A DNA stretch of 23,522 nucleotides from the NCBI GenBank assembly GCA_900540335.1, contig UQFC01000039.1, positions 1 to 23,522 of the forward strand, in the 5' to 3' direction. The position numbers were made by a program, and so were the translations under genes. Source of the DNA: an uncultured Clostridium sp. GTDB taxonomy: Bacteria > Bacillota > Clostridia > Lachnospirales > Lachnospiraceae. Under the pieces are notes generated by a model. That model was given only the letters and a program-made list of their open reading frames with translations, did not search any database and was not told the origin of the DNA. Shown here in pieces: positions 7,743-14,669 of the stretch (positions are counted from its first letter, which is position 1; each line of letters opens with the position of its first letter).

Positions 7743-8108
7743 ATGCCTGCATCAGCACTGCCCCACCAGCACGAAAGTGCAGCAGAACTGGAATACCTGG
7801 AAAGCCAGCTTTCCAGAATCGATGATTTTCAGATTGTTGCAGAAGTTTTTAAGCAGCTGGGCGACACCAGCCGTGTTCGTATTTTCTGGCTGCTGTGCCA
7901 CTGTGAAGAATGTGTTATCAATATTTCTGCCATGATGAATATGTCAAGCCCTGCCGTGTCCCATCACCTGCGCCCTCTGAAAAACCGTGGTCTGATTGTC
8001 AGCCGGAGAGTCGGAAAAGAGGTCTACTATAAAGCCGCTGACACCCAGCAGAGCCAGCTGCTCCACCACATGATTGAGCAGGTTATGGAAATCACCTGCC
8101 CGCAGTAA
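7743..8108 (+). CDS. ArsR/SmtB-family metal-sensing repressor (CadC-like)
   Basis: This 121-aa winged-helix repressor should release DNA when it binds metal, de-repressing the divergent ATPase. The recognition helix region is SSPAVSHHLRPLKNRGLI (about 68-85), followed by the wing RRVGKEVYY. A Cys cluster C52-x-C54-xx-C57 sits where CadC has its metal-binding helix. The usual C-V-C pair is C57-V-I here, so the ligand set differs. His8 and His10 near the N-terminus and Cys119 at the end could contribute. I chose the ATG at 7743 because AGGAAGGAG lies eight bases before it. An in-frame ATG at 7710 lacks such a site. The length matches CadC (122 aa). Confidence 0.9.
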   Translation: MPASALPHQHESAAELEYLESQLSRIDDFQIVAEVFKQLGDTSRVRIFWLLCHCEECVINISAMMNMSSPAVSHHLRPLKNRGLIVSRRVGKEVYYKAADTQQSQLLHHMIEQVMEITCPQ

Positions 8109-8126
8109 AAGGAGGCGGATAACATC

Positions 8127-9107
8127 ATGAACCACAGATTTCTCCAGCTTGAAGAAAAGCTGACCAGCCTCCGCAACGGCAGCCGTCTGGAGTCCCATCT
8201 CCTCTATCCGGGAATGGAGCTGTTTTTCCTGACACTCCGCGGCGATACCCTGTCTCTCTGCCACGAGGCTCTGGATCACGTTCTGGAAATCAGCTACTGC
8301 CGTCAGGGACGTCTTGGATGGGAAATGGAAGACGGAAATCACGTTTATCTTGGTCAGGGCGACTATGCGGTCCAGACTATGAAAACCTGCGCCAACTCGC
8401 TTCTCACCCTTCCCAACGGATATTATGAGGGACTGATTCTCTGCGTGGATCTGGATATTCTGACTGCCAGTCCCCCTTATCCCCTGGCTGAATCCGGGAT
8501 TACCGGAGACCTGCTTTATGAAAAATTCTGCAGGGAAAACGGGTTTGTTTCTCTGGCGGGAAACAGCAAAACAGACGCTGTATTTTCTTCCTTTTACGAT
8601 CTTCCAAAGGAACTGGAAACCGTCTTCTGGAAGCTGAAAGCCCAGGAGCTTCTCCTTCAGCTTTCCCGGATACCGTGCTCCTCAAAGGAACAGCTTTCCC
8701 AGTACCAGTCCCGCCAGGTTGAACTGATCCGTACAATCCACGATCAGCTGATCAGCCATCTGGATCAGAGAATCACCATCGAGGATCTGGCCCGCCGGTA
8801 TCTTCTGAATCCAACCACCCTGAAAACACTTTTTAAAGCAGTTTACGGCAATTCCATTGCTTCCCATATTAAGGAGCACCGGATGGAAGCAGCCGCATCC
8901 ATGCTGCTGCAGACAGATTGGAGTATTGCAGAGATTGCACACTCCGTAGGCTATGAAAATCAAAGTAAGTTTGCCACTGCATTTAAGGAATTTTACCAGG
9001 TTCTTCCTACCGAATACCGGAAGTTTACAGGAATCAGCCCGCAGCCGCCCTTCCACTCCTGTATTCTCAGCAAAAATCCCTATAATCCCCGTAAAGAGAA
9101 GCCATGA
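8127..9107 (+). CDS. AraC-family transcriptional regulator (cotranscribed with the metal repressor)
   Basis: This 326-aa regulator has an N-terminal cupin-like sensor (ISYCRQGRLGWEMEDG and VYLGQGDYAV, residues 55-82). A C-terminal double helix-turn-helix follows at about 213-303. The first is LARRYLLNPTTLKTLFKAVYG and the second IAEIAHSVGYENQSKFATAF. The sensor pattern resembles AraC proteins that sit beside iron and siderophore genes in Clostridia (recalled family knowledge, not searched). It begins 18 bases after the ArsR-type gene with AAAGGAGG upstream, so both share the metal-controlled promoter. A target is not evident; the ATPase or more distant metal genes are possible. Confidence 0.88.
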   Translation: MNHRFLQLEEKLTSLRNGSRLESHLLYPGMELFFLTLRGDTLSLCHEALDHVLEISYCRQGRLGWEMEDGNHVYLGQGDYAVQTMKTCANSLLTLPNGYYEGLILCVDLDILTASPPYPLAESGITGDLLYEKFCRENGFVSLAGNSKTDAVFSSFYDLPKELETVFWKLKAQELLLQLSRIPCSSKEQLSQYQSRQVELIRTIHDQLISHLDQRITIEDLARRYLLNPTTLKTLFKAVYGNSIASHIKEHRMEAAASMLLQTDWSIAEIAHSVGYENQSKFATAFKEFYQVLPTEYRKFTGISPQPPFHSCILSKNPYNPRKEKP

Positions 9108-9140
9108 AAAGTCTATTCCAGACTCTTCATGGCTTCTCTT
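9094..9140. terminator. Long hairpin shared by the ends of two convergent genes
   Basis: AAGAGAAGCCATGA (9094-9107) pairs perfectly with TCATGGCTTCTCTT (9127-9140). An inner AGTCT/AGACT stem continues around ATTCC. The hairpin contains the stop of the AraC gene and the last codons of the cbiK-like gene. It has no strong T run on either strand, so factor-independent termination is only a suggestion. Confidence 0.5.
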
Positions 9141-9931
9141 GCATGTTCCGCAAATAAAAGTCTTATTTTCTCCAGTTCTCCCAGCCCCTTGAGCAGGCAG
9201 AGAACCTGATATCCTTCCCTAGAAAACACACTCTTCCAGCTGTCCTCTTCGTCGCCGGCCATGTCATTATTTGCATGATCGCCTGCAACCAGCATAAAGG
9301 GAGCCAGAACCACCCTGGTGTAATTTCCCGCTTTAACCGCTTTTTCCACATCCTCCACTCCGGGTTCCGCCTCCACAGTCCCGATATAATAGTGGTGGAA
9401 TCCGGCTTTTCTCAGCTTTTCCTGTATTTTTTCATAGACCTGATTCGCCTGATCCTCCGTGCCGTGCCCCATCAGGCATACCGCTGTTTTTCCGTCATCA
9501 TAAGGCGCCAGTTCCTCTGTAACTGCTTCTATGACAGCCTGAAAATCCCGCTCCGATGCTAAAAGCGGCTCTCCCAGGGCGATTTCCTCAAAAGCAGCCA
9601 TATGGGCCTTTGTCTGTTCCGCCAGCTTCTGATATTCCAATCCGTGCATCAGATGCGTGGGCTGAATAATCAGCCTTCTGACCCCGTTTTCTTCTGCCCT
9701 TTTCAGCGCCCGCTCCGTATCGTCAATCAAAAGTCCGTCCCGTTTGTTTAACCGCTCAATAATCCTTCTGCTGGTAAATCCGCGGCGCACCGCATATTCC
9801 GGAAATTCTTTTTCCAGAGTTTCCTCTACCGCACCTATCGTAAGGCGCCGGCTTTCATAATAGCTGGTGCCGAAGCTCACCACAAGAAGCTCTTTTTCAC
9901 CAATTCCGTTTTCATTTCTGGAAGATTCCAT
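9113..9931 (-). CDS. cbiK: CbiK-type sirohydrochlorin chelatase (anaerobic cobalt/ferro-chelatase)
   Basis: This 272-aa class II chelatase inserts Co2+ (or Fe2+) into sirohydrochlorin or a related tetrapyrrole. The family signatures are all present: VSFGTS (18-23), QPTHLMHGLEY (90-100), LMGHGT with His156, GTVEAEPG (184-191), and PFMLVAGDHANNDMAGD with His219. The two His residues correspond to the metal-binding pair of Salmonella CbiK. No signal peptide is visible, so it acts in the cytosol. The ATG has AGGAG just upstream and lies 38 bases after the Cys-rich micro-protein gene. No other cobalamin or siroheme gene is in the window, so the in vivo metal and product are uncertain. Confidence 0.92.
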   Translation of the reverse strand: MESSRNENGIGEKELLVVSFGTSYYESRRLTIGAVEETLEKEFPEYAVRRGFTSRRIIERLNKRDGLLIDDTERALKRAEENGVRRLIIQPTHLMHGLEYQKLAEQTKAHMAAFEEIALGEPLLASERDFQAVIEAVTEELAPYDDGKTAVCLMGHGTEDQANQVYEKIQEKLRKAGFHHYYIGTVEAEPGVEDVEKAVKAGNYTRVVLAPFMLVAGDHANNDMAGDEEDSWKSVFSREGYQVLCLLKGLGELEKIRLLFAEHAREAMKSLE

Positions 9932-9969
9932 TGCTGTCTCCTGTATTTTTATTTTTCCTGCCGCAGTTC

Positions 9970-10107
9970 TCAGCTGCAGTGTCCTTTACAGCGGCTGCAG
10001 TCACCGCCGCAGGAAAGAGATTTTCCGTTCTTTTTATCCCGTACCAGTTTTCTCACAGCGAGAACAGCCAGTCCCGCCACCGCTGCGCCAACAATCAGAG
10101 TCGCCAT
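9970..10107 (-). CDS. FeoB-associated Cys-rich membrane micro-protein
   Basis: This 45-aa protein reads MATLIVGAAVAGLAVLAVR, then a basic turn (KLVRDKKNGK), then a tail with four cysteines in the pattern CxxxCxxCxxxC ending KGHCS. A single membrane helix followed by a short Cys-rich tail is the hallmark of small proteins usually encoded beside FeoB ferrous-iron transporters. Here feoB is absent and the partner is the chelatase gene 38 bases downstream. AGGAGG lies seven bases before the chosen ATG. An adjacent ATG three bases earlier (10110) would make it 46 aa. The cysteines suggest Fe, Co or a similar ion as ligand. The function is inferred from family context only. Confidence 0.82.
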   Translation of the reverse strand: MATLIVGAAVAGLAVLAVRKLVRDKKNGKSLSCGGDCSRCKGHCS

Positions 10108-10148
10108 CATTTTTCCTCCTTTTCCTTCTGCTTTTTCAGATTATGGCA

Positions 10149-10177
10149 ATTATATGTGATTTTACCTGTATTTGCAA
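10149..10177 (-). promoter_or_regulatory. Promoter of the micro-protein / cbiK pair
   Basis: On the minus strand TTGCAA (10172-10177) and a perfect TATAAT (10149-10154) are exactly 17 bases apart, 42 bases before the micro-protein ATG. The -35 box begins 11 bases past the DUF3793 stop. There is no terminator in between, so read-through from the DUF3793 promoter is also possible. Confidence 0.8.
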
Positions 10178-10187
10178 GTCCCTTCTG

Positions 10188-10739
10188 TCAGGCCGCCACG
10201 GTAAGCTGCCCCACCGTTCTTCCCTCTTTCCAGAGACGTCCATAAATGTCCTTGCATTTTCTGTATTTTTCAAATATCCGTACAGCCGAGCCTGCGTCCG
10301 TATACACCTTCCACAATCCCCTGCACTTGTAATTCTTCCCTCCGTTTACCATAAAACCAACCACATCGCCCAGAGGGTACCCCAGAAACAGACCGATTTC
10401 ATGTGGAAAATCCTCCTGGGTTTCCAGTCTGTTTCTCAACTGGCCAAGAGCATGAACCGGATCCGTCTCCCGGTATCCGCACTGTCTGAGAAATTCTGCC
10501 GCTCCCGGCTGTCTCATGTCCCTTGCCAGGCTGGAAAAACGGCAGACATAAATCAAGGCCAAATTGCCTCGAATCCGCATCACCGAAAGAAAGATTCCTT
10601 TTTCCGCCAGCTGACGATTCCAGTCATCCACACTTTCCCAAAGTGTATTTTCATTCTCAAAAGAACAGGTAAACATATTTGCAGTCTTAATAGAAGCCAG
10701 TGTCGGTGAGCAGTACTCAATTAATTGCCTTTCCAGCAT
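10188..10739 (-). CDS. DUF3793 family protein
   Basis: This 183-aa protein has unknown function. The family pattern HEIGLFLGYPLGDVVGFM (about 112-129) and the Cys/Lys-rich NGGKNYKCRGLWKVY are clear. The C-terminal IFEKYRKCKDIYGRLW is also typical. No membrane helix or signal peptide is seen, so it is probably cytosolic. DUF3793 genes in Clostridia often occur near ferrous iron or flavodoxin genes (recalled, not searched). That fits its place before a FeoB-associated micro-protein and a chelatase. The ATG has AAGGGGA upstream. Its promoter has a strong -35 and two candidate operators, so the gene is probably tightly regulated. Confidence 0.85.
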   Translation of the reverse strand: MLERQLIEYCSPTLASIKTANMFTCSFENENTLWESVDDWNRQLAEKGIFLSVMRIRGNLALIYVCRFSSLARDMRQPGAAEFLRQCGYRETDPVHALGQLRNRLETQEDFPHEIGLFLGYPLGDVVGFMVNGGKNYKCRGLWKVYTDAGSAVRIFEKYRKCKDIYGRLWKEGRTVGQLTVAA

Positions 10740-10781
10740 TCTGTTTTATCCCCTTCCTGTCTGATTTTATCCTGCATATAA

Positions 10782-10823
10782 GTTAGTTTCTTCTAACCTC
10801 TTCTTTTGTTAGTATATCCTAAC
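10782..10823. promoter_or_regulatory. Two tandem operators GTTAG-N6-CTAAC at the DUF3793 promoter
   Basis: GTTAGTTTCTTCTAAC (10782-10797) and GTTAGTATATCCTAAC (10808-10823) share perfect 5-bp inverted arms. Their centres are 26 bp apart, about 2.5 helical turns. The second covers the -10 box and the first lies just past the expected transcription start. Repression by a dimeric regulator is the simplest reading. The TTAG/CTAA half sites recall DtxR/IdeR boxes, but the spacing differs. Confidence 0.7.
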
Positions 10824-10840
10824 TATATAGCATCTGTCAA
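10811..10840 (-). promoter_or_regulatory. Strong promoter of the DUF3793 gene
   Basis: On the minus strand a consensus TTGACA (10835-10840) and TATACT (10811-10816) are 18 bases apart. The -10 box sits inside an inverted repeat. Confidence 0.85.
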
Positions 10841-10884
10841 GAAAAACTTATCAAAACAGGATCACAGATTCTTTTCTCTGAAAG

Positions 10885-10934
10885 AAAAAAGCTGCCAGAC
10901 AGCCTGCGCCCACCGGCAGTTTCTGTCTGGCAGC
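10885..10934 (-). terminator. Intrinsic terminator after the ATP-grasp gene
   Basis: On the minus strand GCTGCCAGACAG and CTGTCTGGCAGC form a perfect 12-bp stem (10891-10902 with 10923-10934). An inner CTGC/GCAG stem is in the loop and a run of six T follows. It closes the esterase-esterase-ATP-grasp operon. Confidence 0.92.
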
Positions 10935-10948
10935 CCTTGAGTCTGCCC

Positions 10949-12145
10949 TTACTCCCGGCAGCTGAGCACATCCTGATAAAACAAATCCATCTCTTCCTTT
11001 GTATCAAACAACGCCACAAACATCTGATTTCCCATAGCTCCGGCCAGCACCTCCGGGATTCTCTGGTTCATCTTCAGCCGGTTCCCGTATTTTTCTGCCA
11101 CCTGGCTGTCATTAAGCAGGAAATTTTTTCCATCCCGGCGCCCGGCATAAGCGCAGTAGGCATGAGGTCCCGATTCAATCTCCGTTTTGTCAAAAGCCAC
11201 CATGTCTGCCCAAATTTTATAAACATTGGTGCTGTGGGCAAAATCAATCATATCCGGAGTAAATCCGCCGCAGGGACGCATATTCACTTCCAGGGCAATA
11301 ATACTGCCCTTCGTTCCCAGTCCCTTCTGATCCTTCAGCAGACGGAAAAATTCAAAATGCACAAAACGGCTTTTCACCCCAAAGCTTTTGACAGTAGCCC
11401 GGCCCGCCTGACGGGTATCACTGGGAAGCTCCTTTAAAATATAATAAATGGAATTGTCCTGGTTGTTGACAATGTCCATAATCGACATCGGAGTCACATT
11501 TCCTGTCTCAAACAAAGGTTCCCCGTGGGAATCAATAATGGCATCGTAGGAGTTTACTTCTGCATACACAAATTCTTCCATGATGTAAGAGACACCCGGC
11601 GTTTTCTTTTCCAGGAAATCATCCAGTTCTTCATCAGAAGACAATTTGTAGGTCTGGGAAGCGCCTACCCCGTTGTCCGGCTTTACCACAACCGGATATC
11701 CCACCTTCTGAATAAATTCCAGACAGCCCTCCCGATCCTCTACCAGATAGTAGCGGGCTGTAGAAATTCCCACATTCCGGTAATACTCCTTCATTTTTGA
11801 TTTGTACTTGATCCGGGGAATATCCTCCTCCTGAAAACCGCTGGTAATATGAAAGGCCGTTCTCAGTCTGGCATCCCGCTCCAGCCAGTATTCATTATTT
11901 GACTCCAGCCAGTCAATGGGGCCGTACTTGAAAATCAAAAATGCCACCCCGCGATAAACCTCGTCGTAATTCTCCAGATTGCTTACCTTGTAGTATTCAT
12001 GAAGATTTTCCTTCAATTCCGGATTCAGCTCCTCATAAGGCTGATCTCCGATTCCCAGCACATTCATACCGTTTTTTTTCAGTTCCCGGCAGAACTGCCA
12101 GTAATTGGTCGGAAAATTCGGTGAAATAAATACCACATTTTTCAT
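10949..12145 (-). CDS. ATP-grasp domain ligase of unknown substrate
   Basis: This 398-aa cytosolic protein has an N-terminal pre-ATP-grasp Rossmann-like part (VVFISPNFPTNYWQFCREL). The ATP-grasp core follows: YPVVVKPDNGVGASQ with Lys155, the purine-binding YIMEEFV (187-193), and the Mg2+ site ALEVNMRPCGG (E286, N288). Enzymes of this type join a carboxylate, activated as acyl-phosphate, to an amine or other nucleophile. It resembles carbamoyl-phosphate synthase-like and amino acid ligase ATP-grasps more than D-Ala-D-Ala ligase. It is last in an operon with two esterase-fold genes, 51 bases after the second, with GGAGGAG upstream of its ATG. The product is unknown; a small peptide or amide later cut or transferred by the esterases is only a guess. 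Confidence 0.85.
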   Translation of the reverse strand: MKNVVFISPNFPTNYWQFCRELKKNGMNVLGIGDQPYEELNPELKENLHEYYKVSNLENYDEVYRGVAFLIFKYGPIDWLESNNEYWLERDARLRTAFHITSGFQEEDIPRIKYKSKMKEYYRNVGISTARYYLVEDREGCLEFIQKVGYPVVVKPDNGVGASQTYKLSSDEELDDFLEKKTPGVSYIMEEFVYAEVNSYDAIIDSHGEPLFETGNVTPMSIMDIVNNQDNSIYYILKELPSDTRQAGRATVKSFGVKSRFVHFEFFRLLKDQKGLGTKGSIIALEVNMRPCGGFTPDMIDFAHSTNVYKIWADMVAFDKTEIESGPHAYCAYAGRRDGKNFLLNDSQVAEKYGNRLKMNQRIPEVLAGAMGNQMFVALFDTKEEMDLFYQDVLSCRE

Positions 12146-12196
12146 AACATTCTCCTCCTCGCCTTTTATCCATACTCCCTCAGTTCATCTGCTCTC

Positions 12197-12949
12197 CTAA
12201 CCTAAAAGCCAGGGAACAAAGTATGCTGTCTGCTTATGCCACCAGGGCCAGTCATGAGAACAGTCGTATCCCCAGTAATCCACCCAGGCATCAATGTGCT
12301 TCCATTTTAAAATGGCATCCAGTTTTCTGGTGGAATCCGGAATCTCCCACGGCCCCTGTCCCACGCAGATAACCGCCTTTTTCCTGTTGTAAAGGTCAAT
12401 AAACGGGTGATCTTCCGGCATATTGGACAGATAGTGAACAGGAGAATTCCGGTATACCACCTCATCCATATAGGAGCCAAACCCGAACTCCGCTGAATAC
12501 ACACCGCTGAGAGCCATCAGCCGGTCAAACAGATCCGGTCTTCTGAAATACAGGTTCGCTGCATGGGTGGCTCCCAGGCTGCAGCCTGCTGCCATAATTC
12601 CAGGATAACCGCTCCAGCCATTTTTCTCATTTGCCATGCTTCTCATAAAAGGAACCATCTCATCCGTAATATAAGCAAGCCACTGTTCATAACGGCGTAT
12701 CCGCCAGTAAGGATCCCCGTTCTGGTTTGACCAGGTCTCCTGATCCAGAGTATCAATGGAAAAAATCATCACCTGTCCGGAATCAATCCAGGGCGCCCAT
12801 GTATCTGTCATATGAAAGTTCTCAAAATCATAGAACCTGCCGTCCTGACAGGGAATAAAAAGCACCGGCCGGCCCTTATGTCCGTATACCTTGCATTCCA
12901 TATCCCGTCCCAGAACAGGGCTGTACATTTTGTAATAATTCATTTCCAT
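12197..12949 (-). CDS. Esterase-fold alpha/beta hydrolase (second of the pair)
   Basis: This 250-aa protein has an alpha/beta-hydrolase nucleophile elbow, GIMAAGCSLGATHAANLYF, with Ser124 in GCSLG. The candidate catalytic His is in YDCSHDWPWWHKQ (His232). The Trp/Tyr-rich ends (WVDYWGYDCSHDW) are typical of the PF00756 esterase family, which also holds enterochelin esterases and acyl transferases. No signal peptide is seen. The start is the ATG at 12947-12949, seven bases after GGGAGGA; a longer frame upstream would overlap the preceding gene. It begins 17 bases after the first esterase gene. The two share only the fold, so it is not a recent duplicate. The substrate is unknown. Confidence 0.84.
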   Translation of the reverse strand: MEMNYYKMYSPVLGRDMECKVYGHKGRPVLFIPCQDGRFYDFENFHMTDTWAPWIDSGQVMIFSIDTLDQETWSNQNGDPYWRIRRYEQWLAYITDEMVPFMRSMANEKNGWSGYPGIMAAGCSLGATHAANLYFRRPDLFDRLMALSGVYSAEFGFGSYMDEVVYRNSPVHYLSNMPEDHPFIDLYNRKKAVICVGQGPWEIPDSTRKLDAILKWKHIDAWVDYWGYDCSHDWPWWHKQTAYFVPWLLG

Positions 12950-12966
12950 AGGTATCCTCCCTTCTG

Positions 12967-13734
12967 CTACTCCAGTCCGTACATCAGCGCCGGAATCACA
13001 AAGGGCAGCTGGCGCTCCCAGCATGCCTCGCAGTGAGTTCCACCCGGCACAATCCTCCTTGTCATCATCACTTCCCTGCTCTCCAAAATATTGGCCAGCT
13101 TAGAAAGCTGTCCGGCAACCTTTGGACGCTGCCTTCCCTCCTCAGAGCCGTAATCCGTATAAATAACCGTGTCCTTTCCCAGTCTGGCCTCCCTCGCCAG
13201 CTTAGAAAGCTTTCCAGGCGCCACCCACACAGAGGGCGACAGGGCGCCTGCTCTGGAAAAAACATGATTAAACTCCAGGACTCCGTAAAGGCTCATCAGT
13301 CCGCCCATAGAGCTGCCTGCCAGAAAGGTATGCTCCCGATCCGGCAGAGTACGATACTGTCTGTCAATCTCTGATTTAAAATCAGAAATCAGCCACTCCA
13401 TCGTTTCCCGCCCCAGCCCTCGAAACCGCCCGAGCTGAGGATCTGCAAAATCATAAGGCGAATACTCAGAAAGCCGTCCGTTATCCGGGCTGTGACTGCA
13501 CTCCACTGCCGCTACAATCAGCTGAGTCTGACTTTTATCCAGATACTCCTTCATCCCCCAGCTTTTCCCATAGGTGGCGTCCTGATCAAAAAAAACATTA
13601 TGCCCGTCAAACATATACAGCACCGGATATCTCCGGCCGTCAGCCCATCCATAGGATTCCGGAAGATACACATACGCGCTGCGCAGCCTTTCTCCCGCAA
13701 GCTCTGGAAGCTCAACCTGCCATTTTATAACCAT
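12967..13734 (-). CDS. Esterase-fold alpha/beta hydrolase (first of the pair)
   Basis: This 255-aa cytosolic protein is of the esterase D / enterochelin esterase-like family (PF00756). It has RRYPVLYMFDGHNVFF (oxyanion-side strand, 35-49), the elbow FLAGSSMGGLMSLYG with Ser142, a likely Asp194 in IYTDYGSEEG, and His234 in GGTHCEACWERQLPF. All triad residues are therefore in place. It is the first gene of a three-gene operon with another esterase and an ATP-grasp ligase. A promoter lies 60-90 bases upstream, partly in the end of the glycosylase gene. It could hydrolyse an ester or thioester product of the ligase, but nothing in the sequence identifies it. Confidence 0.86.
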   Translation of the reverse strand: MVIKWQVELPELAGERLRSAYVYLPESYGWADGRRYPVLYMFDGHNVFFDQDATYGKSWGMKEYLDKSQTQLIVAAVECSHSPDNGRLSEYSPYDFADPQLGRFRGLGRETMEWLISDFKSEIDRQYRTLPDREHTFLAGSSMGGLMSLYGVLEFNHVFSRAGALSPSVWVAPGKLSKLAREARLGKDTVIYTDYGSEEGRQRPKVAGQLSKLANILESREVMMTRRIVPGGTHCEACWERQLPFVIPALMYGLE

Positions 13735-13792
13735 GATGTCTCTTCCCTTTTCTCTTTATCGTTTCCGGTTTTCTGCCTTTTACCGTTTCTTC

Positions 13793-13821
13793 AGTTTACC
13801 ATATTACAGTGTAAAACACAA
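13793..13821 (-). promoter_or_regulatory. Promoter of the esterase-esterase-ATP-grasp operon
   Basis: On the minus strand TTGTGT (13816-13821) and TAAACT (13793-13798) are 17 bases apart, directly after the glycosylase stop. A loose GTTTTAC...GTAAAC symmetry across the spacer may be an operator. Confidence 0.65.
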
Positions 13822-14628
13822 TTATTTTTCCAGCTCATAGTAAAAAATATACTGCTGCATCACTCCCTGGATCCCCCGGTATCTGCGGTTTGGAAACCCT
13901 CTTTTATAATGGATATCCAGCACCTGGCGGATATGAGTGTCCACCGGAAAGGCCTGCAGCTGGTGAAGGGAAAACAGACAGATACAATCCGCCACCTTCT
14001 CCCCGACTCCGAATAAAGTCATCAGACAGGGCTTTGCCTGAGAATAGGACATGGCTTTCACTGCCTCCAGATCAAAATCCCCCAAGGCAATTCTTTTCGC
14101 AGTCCGCACCACATATTTGCTCCGGTATCCCAGATTGCACTCCATCAGGGCATTTTCATCCAGCCCTGCCAGAGCCTGAGGCTCCGGGAATCCGTAATAG
14201 ACAACGCCGTTTTCATCTTCACACCGCTGTCCGTATTTTTCGCAGATATTTTCTACACAACGGCGAATCCGTGTAATATTGTTCTGCTGGGAAATCAAAA
14301 AGGTTACGATCATTTCCCACAGGTCCTGACGGAGAATCCGGACTCCCCATCCGGCCGCTGCCGCCTGAACCAGATACTGATCTCTGGGATTGATTCGCTC
14401 CAGATACCGGCTGTAATCCGTATCCAGATCAAAATAATTCTTCCAAAAACTGTCAAACGCTTCCTGCGTACAGTCAAATATACACCGCTCCCCGTCCTGT
14501 CTCACTTCCAGACGCCGGTTACCGGCAATCACCTCAAAAACGCCGTCCCTGCATTCCCTCATGCGGAAGCACTGACCGGAACGGCAAATCTGAGAAAAGG
14601 ACAGGTGGGAAATCCTTTGTTCTACCAT
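13822..14628 (-). CDS. ogg: 8-oxoguanine DNA glycosylase/lyase (OGG1 family)
   Basis: This 268-aa base-excision repair enzyme removes 8-oxoguanine from DNA. The helix-hairpin-helix with catalytic Lys is LMTLFGVGEKVADCICLF, with Lys211 matching the nucleophile of human OGG1. The conserved Asp230 is in AFPVDTHIRQ. The upstream MIVTFLISQQNNITRIRR is the usual HhH-domain entry helix. The N-terminal third is the beta domain of the family. The ATG follows a GGGAG site at some distance, and a promoter is present upstream. It has no terminator of its own, so some transcript may run on into the esterase operon. Confidence 0.92.
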   Translation of the reverse strand: MVEQRISHLSFSQICRSGQCFRMRECRDGVFEVIAGNRRLEVRQDGERCIFDCTQEAFDSFWKNYFDLDTDYSRYLERINPRDQYLVQAAAAGWGVRILRQDLWEMIVTFLISQQNNITRIRRCVENICEKYGQRCEDENGVVYYGFPEPQALAGLDENALMECNLGYRSKYVVRTAKRIALGDFDLEAVKAMSYSQAKPCLMTLFGVGEKVADCICLFSLHQLQAFPVDTHIRQVLDIHYKRGFPNRRYRGIQGVMQQYIFYYELEK

Positions 14629-14669
14629 AGCTTATTATCTCCCGTCTGGCTTTGCTATCTCTTTTTCTC

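Noticed and set aside
9932..10200. Cobalamin riboswitch before the cbiK group
   Set aside because: The leader is only about 35 bases long and shows no B12-box-like sequence or room for the aptamer.
9867..10709. 280-codon rightward open frame
   Set aside because: It is antisense to DUF3793 and the micro-protein, which have good ribosome sites and promoters. Its product has no recognisable domain.
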